This document shows positions 44,118 through 53,516 of a stretch of 64,000 nucleotides of DNA, one piece after another. Under the pieces are notes generated by a model. It was not told the DNA's origin. It saw only the letters and a program-made list of their open reading frames with translations, and made no database searches. Origin of the DNA: Alphaproteobacteria bacterium (GTDB lineage Bacteria; Pseudomonadota; Alphaproteobacteria; ATCC43930; CGMCC-115725); NCBI GenBank assembly GCA_028871055.1, contig JAGWON010000006.1:1-64000 (forward strand), read 5' to 3'. Position 1 is the first letter of the stretch, and every line of letters begins with the position of its first letter. The position numbers and the translations under genes are program-made.

Positions 44118-46177
44118 GCGTAGAACCCGCGTCCCTCCTTCACGCGGCGCTCGATCAACGGCGCCGGCACCAGCGCCGGCTCGCCGAGCTCGCGCGCCAG
44201 GTGACCGAGCCGGTCGCGCACGCTCTCGAGCCCGATCTGGTCGGCATAGAACATCGGTCCGCCGCGCCAGGCCGGAAAGCCGTAGCCGTTGATCCAGATC
44301 AAATCGACGTCGCCCGGCCGGAGCGCTACGCCCGCCTCGAGAAGGCGCGCGGCCTGGTTGACCAGCGGATAGATCAGCCGCTCGACGATGACGGCGGCGG
44401 CGATCGGCTGCGGTGCGACGCCGAGCCGGTTGCGCACGTCGCTGATGATCCGATCCGCTTCGGGGTCGGGCACGCCTTGGCGGCTTCCGGCCTCGTAGCG
44501 GTAATAGCCCGTGCCGGTTTTCTGACCGAAACGGCCGGCCTCGCACAGCGCGTCGGCGACCGGAAATTCGACGATGCCGCGCGCCTTGCGCATGCGCCAC
44601 GAGATGTCGAGACCGGCCAGGTCCGTCGCCGCAAAGGGGCCCATCGGAAAGCCGAATTCGACCATCGCCCGGTCCACGTCCTGCGGGGAGGCGCCGTCGC
44701 GCAGCAGCCGGTCGGCTTCGCGCGAGCGCTCGAACAGCATGCGGTTGCCGACGAAGCCCGGCGCCGCGCCGACCACCACCGGCAGCTTGCGCAGCCGGCG
44801 CATCAGCGCGATCGAGGCCGCGACCACGGCGGGCGCGGTCTCCTTCGCACGCACCACCTCGACCAGGCGCATGATGTGCGCCGGGCTGAAGAAATGCAGG
44901 CCGATCACGTCGGCCGGTCGCGCGGTCGCCGCGGCGATGGCCTCGACATCCTGGTACGACGTGTTGGTGGCGAGGATCGCGCCTGGCTTGGCGATTCGGT
45001 CGAGGTCGCGGAACACGCGCTGCTTGAGCGCCAGATCCTCGAACACCGCCTCGACGATCACGTCCGCCGCAGCCGCGTGCGCGAGTTGCAGCGACGGCTT
45101 GACCAGCCCCAGCCGCTTGTCCAGCTCGGCCGCCGACAGGTTCTGGCGCCGCGCGCTCGATTCATAGTTGCGCCGCAGCGCCGCGAGGCCGCGCTCGAGC
45201 GCCGCCTTGTCGGCTTCGATCAGCGTCACCGGAATACCCACGGCAGCGAAGCACAGCGCGATCCCGCCGCCCATCGTGCCGGCGCCGATCACCGCCGCCT
45301 GTGTGATCTCGCGCGGCGGCAGATCCGCCGGCAAATCCGGAATCTTCGCGGCTTCGCGCTCGGCGAAGAAGACGTGGCGCAGCGTGCCGAACTGCGGACC
45401 GCGCTGCAGCTCGGCGAAGATCGCCTGCTCGCGCTTGAGGCCGTCGTCGAACGGCTTCAGCGAGGCGGCGACGGCATCGACCGCCTTGAGCGGCGCCTCG
45501 AGCCCGCGTTGGCGGCGCGCGATCTCGGTGCGCGCGCGGGAAAAAAGCTCCGATGGCGCGAATTCGACGGCGCGGTCGCGCAGCCGCTTGAGCGGCCACT
45601 TCTCGGCTACGGCGCGGCGGGCGAAGGCGATCGCCGCGGCGCGCACGTCGGCACGCGTCGCGATCTCGTCGACCAATCCCGCTTCGAGGGCCGCTTGCGC
45701 GCCGATCATGTCGCCGCCGGTGATCATGTCGAGCGCCAGCTTCACGCCGACCGCGCGCGGCAGCCGCTGGGTCCCGCCGCCGCCTGGGATGATGCCGAGC
45801 TTGACCTCGGGCAATCCCAGCCGCGCGTCCGGCGCCGCGACGCGCCAGTGGCAGGCGAGCGCGAGCTCGAGCCCGCCGCCCAGCGCGGTGCCGTGGATCG
45901 CCGCCACCACCGGCTTGGTGCAGCCATCGAGCTGCGCCGCGATGTCGCCGGTGAACGGCGGCGAACGAGGCTTGCCGAGCTCGTTGATGTCGGCGCCGGC
46001 GACGAAGGTGCGGCCGGCGCAGGCGATCACCGCCGCCTTGACCGTGCCGTCCGCCATCGCCTCGCCGAGCCGCGCGGCCAGCGCAACGCGCACCGCCTGG
46101 CTCAGCGCATTGACCGGCGGATTGTCGATCTCGATGACAGCGACATCGCCCGCGTGCTCGAGCCTCACCTCCGCCAT
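44114..46177 (-). CDS. Bifunctional enoyl-CoA hydratase / 3-hydroxyacyl-CoA dehydrogenase
   Basis: A 687-residue FadB/FadJ-like enzyme of fatty-acid beta-oxidation. Residues about 1-190 form the crotonase domain (AGADINELGKP, HGTALGGGLELALACHWRVA, PGGGGTQRLPRAVG). Residues about 290-470 form the NAD-binding dehydrogenase domain (VIGAGTMGGGIALCFAAVG, IGLHFFSPAHIMRLVEVV), followed by two 3HCDH C-terminal domains (FGQKTGTGYYRY; INGYGFPAWRGGPMFYAD). It starts with ATG and diverges from chaC. No thiolase gene follows. Confidence 0.93.
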   Translation of the reverse strand: MAEVRLEHAGDVAVIEIDNPPVNALSQAVRVALAARLGEAMADGTVKAAVIACAGRTFVAGADINELGKPRSPPFTGDIAAQLDGCTKPVVAAIHGTALGGGLELALACHWRVAAPDARLGLPEVKLGIIPGGGGTQRLPRAVGVKLALDMITGGDMIGAQAALEAGLVDEIATRADVRAAAIAFARRAVAEKWPLKRLRDRAVEFAPSELFSRARTEIARRQRGLEAPLKAVDAVAASLKPFDDGLKREQAIFAELQRGPQFGTLRHVFFAEREAAKIPDLPADLPPREITQAAVIGAGTMGGGIALCFAAVGIPVTLIEADKAALERGLAALRRNYESSARRQNLSAAELDKRLGLVKPSLQLAHAAAADVIVEAVFEDLALKQRVFRDLDRIAKPGAILATNTSYQDVEAIAAATARPADVIGLHFFSPAHIMRLVEVVRAKETAPAVVAASIALMRRLRKLPVVVGAAPGFVGNRMLFERSREADRLLRDGASPQDVDRAMVEFGFPMGPFAATDLAGLDISWRMRKARGIVEFPVADALCEAGRFGQKTGTGYYRYEAGSRQGVPDPEADRIISDVRNRLGVAPQPIAAAVIVERLIYPLVNQAARLLEAGVALRPGDVDLIWINGYGFPAWRGGPMFYADQIGLESVRDRLGHLARELGEPALVPAPLIERRVKEGRGFYA

Positions 46178-46312
46178 GCCGTCTCCCCGATTTGCGCCCG
46201 AACCGAGCTTCGGGCGGGCCGCGCAGGCCTGTCAAGCACGCCCGACTCGGGCGCCGGTCAGCCCTGCGCCGGCCGCCGTTCCGAGCCGGCATGGCCTTTG
46301 GTATTGTCCGCC

Positions 46313-47041
46313 ATGGCTGGCGATCCACCGTCGGACGACGACAAGAACTGCACGCACAAGCTCACGCGTGAATCCGTGTTGAGCGGCGATTTGCGCCGGC
46401 TGCTCGAGCGACGCGATCCGTCGGTCCGCGTCATTCCCGACGAGGAGCACTGCGCCTCGGTCGCGACGATCCTCACCCGGCATCCCGAAGGCGGCGGCGA
46501 CGTCTGGCTCTTCGCCTACGGCTCCCTGATCTGGAATCCGATGATCCATTACGTCGACAAGCGCGTCGCGACGGTGCACGGCTATCACCGCCGTTTCTGC
46601 CTGTGGACGCATCTGGGACGCGGCAGCGCCGACGCGCCAGGGCTGATTCTGGGTCTCGACCGCGGCGGCGCCTGCCGCGGGCTGGCCTACCGCATCGAAG
46701 CTTCGATCGCACAGGCCGAGCTCGAATTGCTGTGGCGGCGCGAGATGGTGACCGGCTCCTATTGTCCGCGCTGGGTGCGGATCGTCACCAAGGAGGGCGG
46801 CCGCGGTTGGGCGATCACGTTCATTATCAACCGCGCGCACCAGCGCTATGCCGGCCCGGTGCCGGAGGACCGGATGGTCGAGTCGATCGCCAAGGCGCGC
46901 GGCGCGCTCGGCCCCTGTGCGGTCTATCTCTTCGACACCGCGCGCCATCTCGAAGCGCTGGGCATCCGCGACGAAAGCCTCTTCCGCCTGCGCGATCGCG
47001 TCGCTCAAGTGCTTGAAGGCCAAAAGAAAAATCCCGAATAA
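46313..47041 (+). CDS. chaC: ChaC-type gamma-glutamylcyclotransferase
   Basis: A 242-residue cytoplasmic enzyme that degrades glutathione to 5-oxoproline and Cys-Gly. The family signature WLFAYGSLIWNP (substrate-binding YGSL) is at about residues 66-77, followed by HGYHRRFCLWTHLGRG and LVTGSY-like REMVTGSYCPRWV. The ATG at 46313 (MAGDPPSDDDKNCTH) is chosen within a 946-residue forward ORF that is otherwise the antisense shadow of the fadB-like gene. It is followed by dxr after 83 bases. Confidence 0.9.
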   Translation: MAGDPPSDDDKNCTHKLTRESVLSGDLRRLLERRDPSVRVIPDEEHCASVATILTRHPEGGGDVWLFAYGSLIWNPMIHYVDKRVATVHGYHRRFCLWTHLGRGSADAPGLILGLDRGGACRGLAYRIEASIAQAELELLWRREMVTGSYCPRWVRIVTKEGGRGWAITFIINRAHQRYAGPVPEDRMVESIAKARGALGPCAVYLFDTARHLEALGIRDESLFRLRDRVAQVLEGQKKNPE

Positions 47042-47124
47042 GTTTTACGCGGGCGCTCGCGGCGCTTTATCAATAAAATGGCGGCGTGGATAACGGGCGA
47101 AGCCCGGCTGGGAGCGGTTTCGAC

Positions 47125-48327
47125 ATGACGGCGGCGGCGCATAAGCGGCGCGTGACGATCCTCGGCTCGACCGGCTCGGTCGGTTGCAACACCGTCGAAC
47201 TCGTCGAGGCCGATCGCGACGCCTACGAAGTCGAGGCGCTGGTCGCGCGCAACAATGTTGCGCGCCTCGCCGAGCAGGCGCGCCGCCTCGACGCAAAATT
47301 CGCCGTGATCGCCGATGACCGCCAGTACCGCGCGCTGAAGGAGGCGCTCGCCGGCACGGGCATCGCTGCCGCCGCGGGCCAGGCCGCGGTGGTCGAGGCT
47401 GCCGCGCGGCCGGCCGACTGGGTGATGGCCGCCATCGTCGGCGCCGCCGGCCTCGCGCCGACGCTCGAAGCGGTGCGCCGCGGCGCCATGGTCGCGCTCG
47501 CCAACAAGGAGGTGCTGGTCTGCGCCGGCGCCCTCGTCAAGGCCGAAGCGACGCGGCACGGCGCGCAGCTGCTGCCGGTCGACAGCGAGCACAATGCCGT
47601 TTTCCAGGTCTTCGATTTCGAGCAGACCAAGACGATCGAGCGTATCGTCTTGACCGCGAGCGGCGGTCCGTTCCGCGAGCGACCGCGCGAGGCCATGCGC
47701 GACGTCACGCCGGAGCAGGCGGTGGCACATCCCAACTGGCGCATGGGCGCCAAGATCTCGGTCGATTCCGCGACGATGATGAACAAGGGCCTCGAGGTGA
47801 TCGAGGCGCACCATCTCTTCGGCCTGAGCTCGCGGCAAATCGAGGTGGTGGTGCATCCGCAATCGGTGGTGCACGGCCTGGTCTATTACAGCGACGGTTC
47901 GGTGTTGGCGCAGCTCGGCTCGCCCGATATGCGCACGCCCATCGCCAACGCGCTCGGCTGGCCGCGCCGCATCCCGGCGCCGAGCCCCAGGCTCGATCTC
48001 GCCAAGCTTGCCCGGCTCACCTTCGAGACGCCCGATCCCGCGCGCTTTCCGGCCCTGCGCCTGGCGCGGGCAGCGATGGAGGCGGGCGGCGGCGCGCCCT
48101 GCGTGCTCAATGCCGCCAACGAGGTCGCGGTCGAGGCGTTCCTCGACCGGCGCATCGGCTTTCTCGAGATCGCCGAGATCGTCGAGCGCACGCTCGCGCT
48201 GCTGCCCGGCCGGCGGATCGACGCGCTCGATGACGTCTACGCGCTTGACGGCGAGGTGCGTGCGGCGGCCTCGGGCTTCGTCGCCAGCCGCGCCACTCCG
48301 AACGCGCCCCGCGCGGCGGCGGTCTAG
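47125..48327 (+). CDS. dxr: 1-deoxy-D-xylulose 5-phosphate reductoisomerase Dxr
   Basis: Dxr makes 2-C-methyl-D-erythritol 4-phosphate, the committed step of the MEP isoprenoid pathway. The 400-residue protein shows the NADPH motif TILGSTGSVGCNTVEL, ANKEVLVCAGALV, the metal/substrate residues LLPVDSEHNAVFQ and TASGGPFRERP, and HPNWRMGAKISVDSATMMNK. The ATG at 47125 is preceded by GGAG. It lies 21 bases before hpnA, so it probably heads the hopanoid operon and supplies precursors to it. Housekeeping dxr is normally beside bamA/rseP, so this could be a second or relocated copy. Confidence 0.95.
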   Translation: MTAAAHKRRVTILGSTGSVGCNTVELVEADRDAYEVEALVARNNVARLAEQARRLDAKFAVIADDRQYRALKEALAGTGIAAAAGQAAVVEAAARPADWVMAAIVGAAGLAPTLEAVRRGAMVALANKEVLVCAGALVKAEATRHGAQLLPVDSEHNAVFQVFDFEQTKTIERIVLTASGGPFRERPREAMRDVTPEQAVAHPNWRMGAKISVDSATMMNKGLEVIEAHHLFGLSSRQIEVVVHPQSVVHGLVYYSDGSVLAQLGSPDMRTPIANALGWPRRIPAPSPRLDLAKLARLTFETPDPARFPALRLARAAMEAGGGAPCVLNAANEVAVEAFLDRRIGFLEIAEIVERTLALLPGRRIDALDDVYALDGEVRAAASGFVASRATPNAPRAAAV

Positions 48328-48348
48328 GAGCAGCGCCCGGACAGCGCC

Positions 48349-49353
48349 ATGGCTCACAGCGACAAGCCCGTGCTCGTCACCGGCGCATCGGGCTTCGTTG
48401 GCGCGGCCGTCGTCCGCTCACTGCTCGCCGCCGGGCGGAAGGTCCGCGTTCTGCTCCGTCCGTCGAGCGACCGGCACAACGTCGACGGTCTCGCGGTCGA
48501 GCTGCGCTTCGGTTCGCTCACCGAGCCGCGTTCGCTCGCCGTCGCGCTCGAAGGCTGCGGCGCGCTCTACCACGTCGCTGCCGACTACCGGCTGTGGGTG
48601 CGCGATCCCGAATCGATGTACGCCGTCAACGTCGAAGGCACGCGCAGCCTGATGGAGGCGGCGCTCGCCGCCGGCGTCGACCGCGTCGTCTATACCAGCA
48701 GCGTCGCCACGCTCGGCTGGCGCGCCAACGGCGATGTCGCCGACGAGACGACGCCGAGCGCGCTCGCCGACATGGTCGGCCATTACAAGCGGTCCAAGTT
48801 CCTGGCCGAGGCGGCGGTGCGCGATCTCGTGCACACGTGCAACCTGCCGGCGGTGATCGTCAATCCCTCGACGCCGGTCGGGCCGCGCGACGTCAAGCCG
48901 ACGCCGACCGGCCGGGTCATCGTCGAAGCCGCCGCCGGCCGCATGCCGGCTTATGTCGACACCGGGCTCAACATCGTTCACGTTGACGACGTTGCCCGCG
49001 GCCATCTGCTCGCCGAGGACAAGGGCCGTGTCGGCGAGCGCTACATTCTCGGCGGCGAAAACCTGAGCCTGGGCGAAGTCCTGCGGCTGGTTGCCGCCGT
49101 CGTCGGCCGCAAGCCGCCTACCGTTCAAATACCGGCGGCACTGGTCTGGCCGGTGGCGGTGGTCGAGGAGACGCTCGGCTGGCTCACCGGGCGCGAGCCC
49201 TTCGCGACGCGCGAGGGGTTGCGCATGGCGCGGCACAAGATGTTCTTCTCCTCGGCCAAGGCCGAGCGCGAGCTCGGCTACCGCCCGCGGCCTGCGCGCG
49301 AGGGTCTCGCCGATGCCGTCGCTTGGTTCCGCCAGGCGGGGATGTGCCGATGA
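48349..49353 (+). CDS. hpnA: Hopanoid-associated sugar epimerase HpnA
   Basis: A 334-residue NAD-dependent epimerase/dehydratase of the extended SDR type: VTGASGFVGAAVVRSLLAAG, VYTSSVATLGW and YKRSKFLAEAAV (YxxxK). HpnA is a marker of hopanoid clusters and is thought to act on the sugar of the hopanoid side chain; no precise reaction is proven. It begins 21 bases after dxr and overlaps hpnB as ATGA. Confidence 0.92.
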   Translation: MAHSDKPVLVTGASGFVGAAVVRSLLAAGRKVRVLLRPSSDRHNVDGLAVELRFGSLTEPRSLAVALEGCGALYHVAADYRLWVRDPESMYAVNVEGTRSLMEAALAAGVDRVVYTSSVATLGWRANGDVADETTPSALADMVGHYKRSKFLAEAAVRDLVHTCNLPAVIVNPSTPVGPRDVKPTPTGRVIVEAAAGRMPAYVDTGLNIVHVDDVARGHLLAEDKGRVGERYILGGENLSLGEVLRLVAAVVGRKPPTVQIPAALVWPVAVVEETLGWLTGREPFATREGLRMARHKMFFSSAKAERELGYRPRPAREGLADAVAWFRQAGMCR

Positions 49354-50492
49354 GCGCCGCATATTTCTTCGCCCTGCTCGCGCTGCTGATTTGGAGCTAT
49401 CTGCTGCTCGGCCGCGGGTTGTTCTGGCTGCCGCGCCTGTTCAAGCCGTCGCCGGCGCCGAAATCGTGGCCGCGGGTTACCGCCGTCGTTCCGGCGCGCG
49501 ACGAGGCGGCGACGGTCGGCGCGGCGGTGACGTCGCTGTTGAAGCAGGACTATGCCGGCGCGTTCTCGGTGGTGCTGGTCGACGATCACAGCGGCGACGA
49601 CACCGCTCGGATCGCGCGCGACGCGGCGGCGGCGCTGGGCATGGCCGACCGGCTGCGGATCGTCGCGGCGCCGCCGCTGCCCGGGGGCTGGACCGGCAAG
49701 CTGTGGGCGCTCTCCACCGGCGTGCGCGCCGCTGTCGAGGCGGGCGCGCCCGACCTTTATCTCTTCACCGACGCCGACATCGCGCATCATCCGCGCAACT
49801 TGGCCGAGCTCGCCGCGCGGATCGGGACCGGCTACGACCTCGTCTCGCTCATGGTCCGGCTCCATTGCCGCTCGGCGGCGGAGCGCTTCTTGATTCCGGC
49901 CTTCGTCTATTTCTTCGCCATGCTCTATCCCTTCGCCTGGTCGAACGATCCGCGCAAACACATGGCGGCCGCGGCGGGCGGCTGCATGCTGATGCAGCGC
50001 ACCGCGTTCGAGCGCATCGGCGGATTCGAGGCGGTGAAGGGCGAGATGATCGACGATTGCGCGCTGGCGCGTGCGGTGAAGCGCGGCGGGCGCATCTGGC
50101 TCGGCCTGACGCGCGAGACGCGCAGCCTGCGCGCCTATCCGAGCCTCGCCGGCATCTGGAACGTGATCGCGCGCACCGCCTACGCGCAACTCGGTTATTC
50201 GGTGCTGATGCTGCTCGCAACCGTGGCCGCGCTCGGCGTCACCTTCCTGGCGCCGGTGCTCGTGCTACCGGCCGGCGGGCTCGCCGCCATGTTGGGGTTC
50301 GCCGCGTGGGCTGTGATGAGCGTCACCTACGTTCCGATGCTGCGCTTCTACGGCTTGAGCGCATACCGCGCGCTCTTGCTTCCGGCGATCGCGGCGGTTT
50401 ATCTGGCGGCGACGGTGGCTTCCGCCTGGCGGCATTGGCGCGGCCGGGGCGGCGAATGGAAAGGGCGGGTGTCATGGCAGAACCGGCCGTGA
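49350..50492 (+). CDS. hpnB: Hopanoid biosynthesis glycosyltransferase HpnB
   Basis: A 380-residue family 2 glycosyltransferase anchored by an N-terminal helix (FFALLALLIWSYLLLGRG) with two or three C-terminal membrane helices. It carries VTAVVPARDEAATVGAA, the DxD region FTDADIAHHP and EMIDDCALARAVK. HpnB accompanies hopanoid genes; its acceptor is unproven. The ATG at 49350 lies in the hpnA stop. Its last 19 bases overlap the hpnC start. Confidence 0.9.
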   Translation: MSAAYFFALLALLIWSYLLLGRGLFWLPRLFKPSPAPKSWPRVTAVVPARDEAATVGAAVTSLLKQDYAGAFSVVLVDDHSGDDTARIARDAAAALGMADRLRIVAAPPLPGGWTGKLWALSTGVRAAVEAGAPDLYLFTDADIAHHPRNLAELAARIGTGYDLVSLMVRLHCRSAAERFLIPAFVYFFAMLYPFAWSNDPRKHMAAAAGGCMLMQRTAFERIGGFEAVKGEMIDDCALARAVKRGGRIWLGLTRETRSLRAYPSLAGIWNVIARTAYAQLGYSVLMLLATVAALGVTFLAPVLVLPAGGLAAMLGFAAWAVMSVTYVPMLRFYGLSAYRALLLPAIAAVYLAATVASAWRHWRGRGGEWKGRVSWQNRP

Positions 50493-51325
50493 GCGGCGCG
50501 GTCGAGACGCCCTCGGGCAAAGGCCGCCGCGACGAGAACTTTCCGGTCGGCTCGTGGCTGATCCGCCGCGATTTGCGTCCGCACGTCCATGCCTTCTATC
50601 GTTTCGCGCGCGAGGCCGACGATGTCGCCGATAACGGCGACCTTTCGGCCGCGGACAAGATCCGGCGGCTCGAGCGCATGGGTGAGGTACTCGACGGCGC
50701 GCCGGGCGATGATGCGCCGGCGGCCGTGGCAATGCGCGCGAGCCTGCTCGCCACCGGCGTCACCGCACAGCACTGCCACGACGTGCTCACCGCATTCAAG
50801 CAGGACGCGACCAAGCTGCGCTATCGCGACTGGGACGATCTGATGGACTATTGCCGCTATTCCGCCGCGCCGGTCGGCCGCCAGCTGCTCGACCTGCACG
50901 GCGAAAGCCGCGCCACCTGGGGACCAAGCGACGCGCTGTGCGACGCGCTCCAGGTCTTGAACCATCTGCAGGATTGCGCCGAGGACTACGGGCGGCTGAA
51001 CCGCGTCTATCTGCCCGAGCCCTGGCTGATCGAGGCCGGCGCACGCGTCGAGGATCTGCGCCCGGCGTCGTCGAGTCCGGGACTGCGCCGCGTCATCGAC
51101 CGGTTGCTCGATGGCACCGACGCGCTGATCGCGACGGCGCGCGCCCTGCCGGGCGTGGTGAAAAGCCCGGGCCTGAGCCGAGAATGCGCCGCCATCGTTG
51201 CGCTCGCGGCCCGCCTCGCGGCGCGGCTGCGGCGCGGCGATCCCCTGGCGATGCGGGTCAAGCTCAGCCCCGTCGACTTCGTGCTGGCGATGCTGACCGG
51301 CCTGATGCGCGGCGGCCGACCGTGA
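50474..51325 (+). CDS. hpnC: Hydroxysqualene synthase HpnC
   Basis: HpnC converts presqualene diphosphate to hydroxysqualene in the three-enzyme HpnDCE route. The 283-residue prenyl-synthase-fold protein has the two Asp-rich regions ADDVADNGDL and LQDCAEDYGRLNRVYLP, and NFPVGSWLIRRDLRPHVHAFYRFAREADD at the start. I choose the ATG at 50474 (MAEPAVSGAVETPSG); it overlaps hpnB by 19 bases. The stop overlaps hpnD as GTGA. Confidence 0.93.
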   Translation: MAEPAVSGAVETPSGKGRRDENFPVGSWLIRRDLRPHVHAFYRFAREADDVADNGDLSAADKIRRLERMGEVLDGAPGDDAPAAVAMRASLLATGVTAQHCHDVLTAFKQDATKLRYRDWDDLMDYCRYSAAPVGRQLLDLHGESRATWGPSDALCDALQVLNHLQDCAEDYGRLNRVYLPEPWLIEAGARVEDLRPASSSPGLRRVIDRLLDGTDALIATARALPGVVKSPGLSRECAAIVALAARLAARLRRGDPLAMRVKLSPVDFVLAMLTGLMRGGRP

Positions 51326-52179
51326 GCGCGCTGGCGCAACCGGCGAGCGGCGAGCGCGCCGGCATCAAGGCGCAGGTCGCGGCCGCCAAGACCTCGTTCT
51401 ATTGGGCGATGCGCTTCTTGCCGAAGCCGCGGCGCGAGGCGATGTTCGCGATCTACGCCTTCTGCCGCGCGGTCGACGATGTCGCCGACAGCGACGACGC
51501 GCCTGCCGTCAAGCTCGCTTCGCTTGCCGCCTGGCGGCGGACGATCGACGCCTTCTACGCCGGTCAGCCGAGCGATCCGCTGACGCGCGCGCTGGCCGCG
51601 GCGGCGGCGGAATACGGGCTGCGTCGCGCCGATTTCATCGGCGTCATCGAGGGCATGGAAATGGACGCGCGCGCCGACATTCGCGCGCCGTCGCTCGCCG
51701 AGCTCGACCTCTATTGCGACCGCGTCGCTTGCGCCGTCGGCCGGCTGTCGGCGCGCATCTTCGGCGCGCCCGGCGATCAGGCCGATCGCGTCGCCAACGC
51801 GCTCGGTCGTGCGCTGCAGCTCACCAACATTCTGCGCGACCTCGCCGAGGACGCCGCGCGCGGGCGGCTCTATCTGCCGCAGGAGCTCCTCGACCGGCAC
51901 GGCATCGCCGCGCGCGAACCGGCGGCGGTGCTGGCGCATCCGAAGCTGTCGGAAGTCTGTGAAGCCGTCGCCGCGATGGCGCATGCGCGCTTCGCCGAGG
52001 CGCGCGGCGCCATGGCCGAATGTCCGCGCGGCACGATGCGGCCGGCGGCGGTCATGGCGGCGGTCTATACCGACGTCCTGGCACGACTGGAAAGACGCGG
52101 CTGGCGGCGGATCGACGCGCGCGTGAGCGCGCCCGCACCGCTGAAATTGTGGTACGCGCTGCGTTACGGCCTGCTATGA
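51322..52179 (+). CDS. hpnD: Presqualene diphosphate synthase HpnD
   Basis: HpnD condenses two farnesyl diphosphates to presqualene diphosphate. The 285-residue trans-isoprenyl synthase head-to-head family member has FCRAVDDVADS (first Asp-rich motif), GMEMDARADI, and LTNILRDLAEDAARGRLYLP (second). It starts at a GTG that overlaps the hpnC stop and ends overlapping the hpnE ATG. Confidence 0.93.
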   Translation: MSALAQPASGERAGIKAQVAAAKTSFYWAMRFLPKPRREAMFAIYAFCRAVDDVADSDDAPAVKLASLAAWRRTIDAFYAGQPSDPLTRALAAAAAEYGLRRADFIGVIEGMEMDARADIRAPSLAELDLYCDRVACAVGRLSARIFGAPGDQADRVANALGRALQLTNILRDLAEDAARGRLYLPQELLDRHGIAAREPAAVLAHPKLSEVCEAVAAMAHARFAEARGAMAECPRGTMRPAAVMAAVYTDVLARLERRGWRRIDARVSAPAPLKLWYALRYGLL

Positions 52180-53516
52180 GCGGCCGCGTCCACGTCGTCG
52201 GCGCCGGCATGGCGGGACTCGCCGCCGCCGTGCGTCTGGTCGATGCCGGCCGGGCGGTGACGCTGCACGAAGCCGCGCCGCAGGCGGGCGGCCGCGCGCG
52301 CTCCTATGACGACCAGGCGCTCGGCTGTCGCATCGACAACGGCAATCACCTGTTGATCGCCGGCAACCGCGCCGCGCTCGATTTCCTCGATGCCGTCGGC
52401 GCGCGCAGTACGCTCACCGGTCCGGGCGTGCCGGTCTATCCGTTTCTCGACCGCGCCACCGGCGAGCGCTGGGTGCTGCGGCTCAACCTCGGCCGCGTGC
52501 CGTGGTGGATGGCGTCGCCGGCGCGGCGCGTTCCCGGCACCACGCTCGGCGATTACCTGAAGGCGCTCCGACTGCGCCGCGCCCGGCCGAGCGACCGCGT
52601 CACCGATGTCCTCGATCCCGGCACTGTCGTCTTCCGGCGGCTGTGGCAGCCGCTGGCGATCGCTGCCCTCAACACACCGCTGCACGAAGCGTCGGCAACC
52701 TTGCTCGCACGGGTATTGGCCGAAAGCATCGGCGCCGGCGGTGTCGCCTGCACGCCGCTGGTGCCGCGCGAGGGGCTGTCGGAAACACTGGTCGATCCGG
52801 CGCTCGACTATCTCCGGCGGCAGGGCGCGGCGATCCGCTTCGGCGCGCGGCTGCGCAGCATCGACTTTGCCGGCGATGGCATCGCAGCGCTCGATTTCGA
52901 CGGCGGCCGCGAAACGTTCGGCGACGACGATGCTGTCGTGCTCGCGGTCACCGCGCCGGTGGCGATGCGGCTCGTGCCCGATCTGGTCGCGCCCGATCAA
53001 TATTACGCCATCCTCAACGCCCATTACCGCTTCGCCGCGCCGGATGAGTCGCCGTTCTTCGTCGGCATCATCGGCGGTACGGCGGAATGGGTGTTCCGGA
53101 AGCGCACCGTGCTGTCGGTCACGGTCAGCGCCGCGGACCGGCTGCTCGACGCGCCGGAGAACGAGCTCGCCGCCACGCTGTGGCGCGACGTCGCCGCCGC
53201 CTACGAGCTGCCGTCGGCGCCGGTGCCGCCTGTCCGGATCGTGCGCGAGCGCCGCGCCACCTTCGCGGCGACGCCGGAACAGGCCCGGCTTCGGCCCGGC
53301 GCGCGCACACGCTGGCGCAACCTGGCGCTGGCCGGAGATTGGACCGACACCGGCCTGCCGGCGACCATCGAGGGCGCCATCCGGTCGGGCTTCGCCGCGG
53401 CGCACGTTCTCGGCGCCGGCTGCGCCGGCGCGGCGGAAAAGACCTTGAGCGGCGCGGAAACCCGGGCCAAGGTAGCGCCGCTATCGCGTTCCTTGGAACC
53501 GCGCCCCAACCGCTGA
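52176..53516 (+). CDS. hpnE: Hydroxysqualene dehydroxylase HpnE
   Basis: HpnE is an FAD amine-oxidase-like enzyme that reduces hydroxysqualene to squalene. The 446-residue protein begins with the dinucleotide motif VHVVGAGMAGLAAAVRLVDAG...HEAAPQAGGRARS and ends with the FAD loop NLALAGDWTDTGLPATIEGAI. The 30-residue C-terminal tail after AAHVLGAG is not conserved. It overlaps hpnD at the start (ATGA) and shc at the end by one base (TGATG). Confidence 0.92.
   Translation: MSGRVHVVGAGMAGLAAAVRLVDAGRAVTLHEAAPQAGGRARSYDDQALGCRIDNGNHLLIAGNRAALDFLDAVGARSTLTGPGVPVYPFLDRATGERWVLRLNLGRVPWWMASPARRVPGTTLGDYLKALRLRRARPSDRVTDVLDPGTVVFRRLWQPLAIAALNTPLHEASATLLARVLAESIGAGGVACTPLVPREGLSETLVDPALDYLRRQGAAIRFGARLRSIDFAGDGIAALDFDGGRETFGDDDAVVLAVTAPVAMRLVPDLVAPDQYYAILNAHYRFAAPDESPFFVGIIGGTAEWVFRKRTVLSVTVSAADRLLDAPENELAATLWRDVAAAYELPSAPVPPVRIVRERRATFAATPEQARLRPGARTRWRNLALAGDWTDTGLPATIEGAIRSGFAAAHVLGAGCAGAAEKTLSGAETRAKVAPLSRSLEPRPNR

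Noticed and set aside
44201-47041. 946-residue forward ORF
   Set aside because: Only its last 242 codons (ChaC) are real; the rest is the antisense of the FadB/J-like gene, with Arg/His-rich low-complexity sequence.
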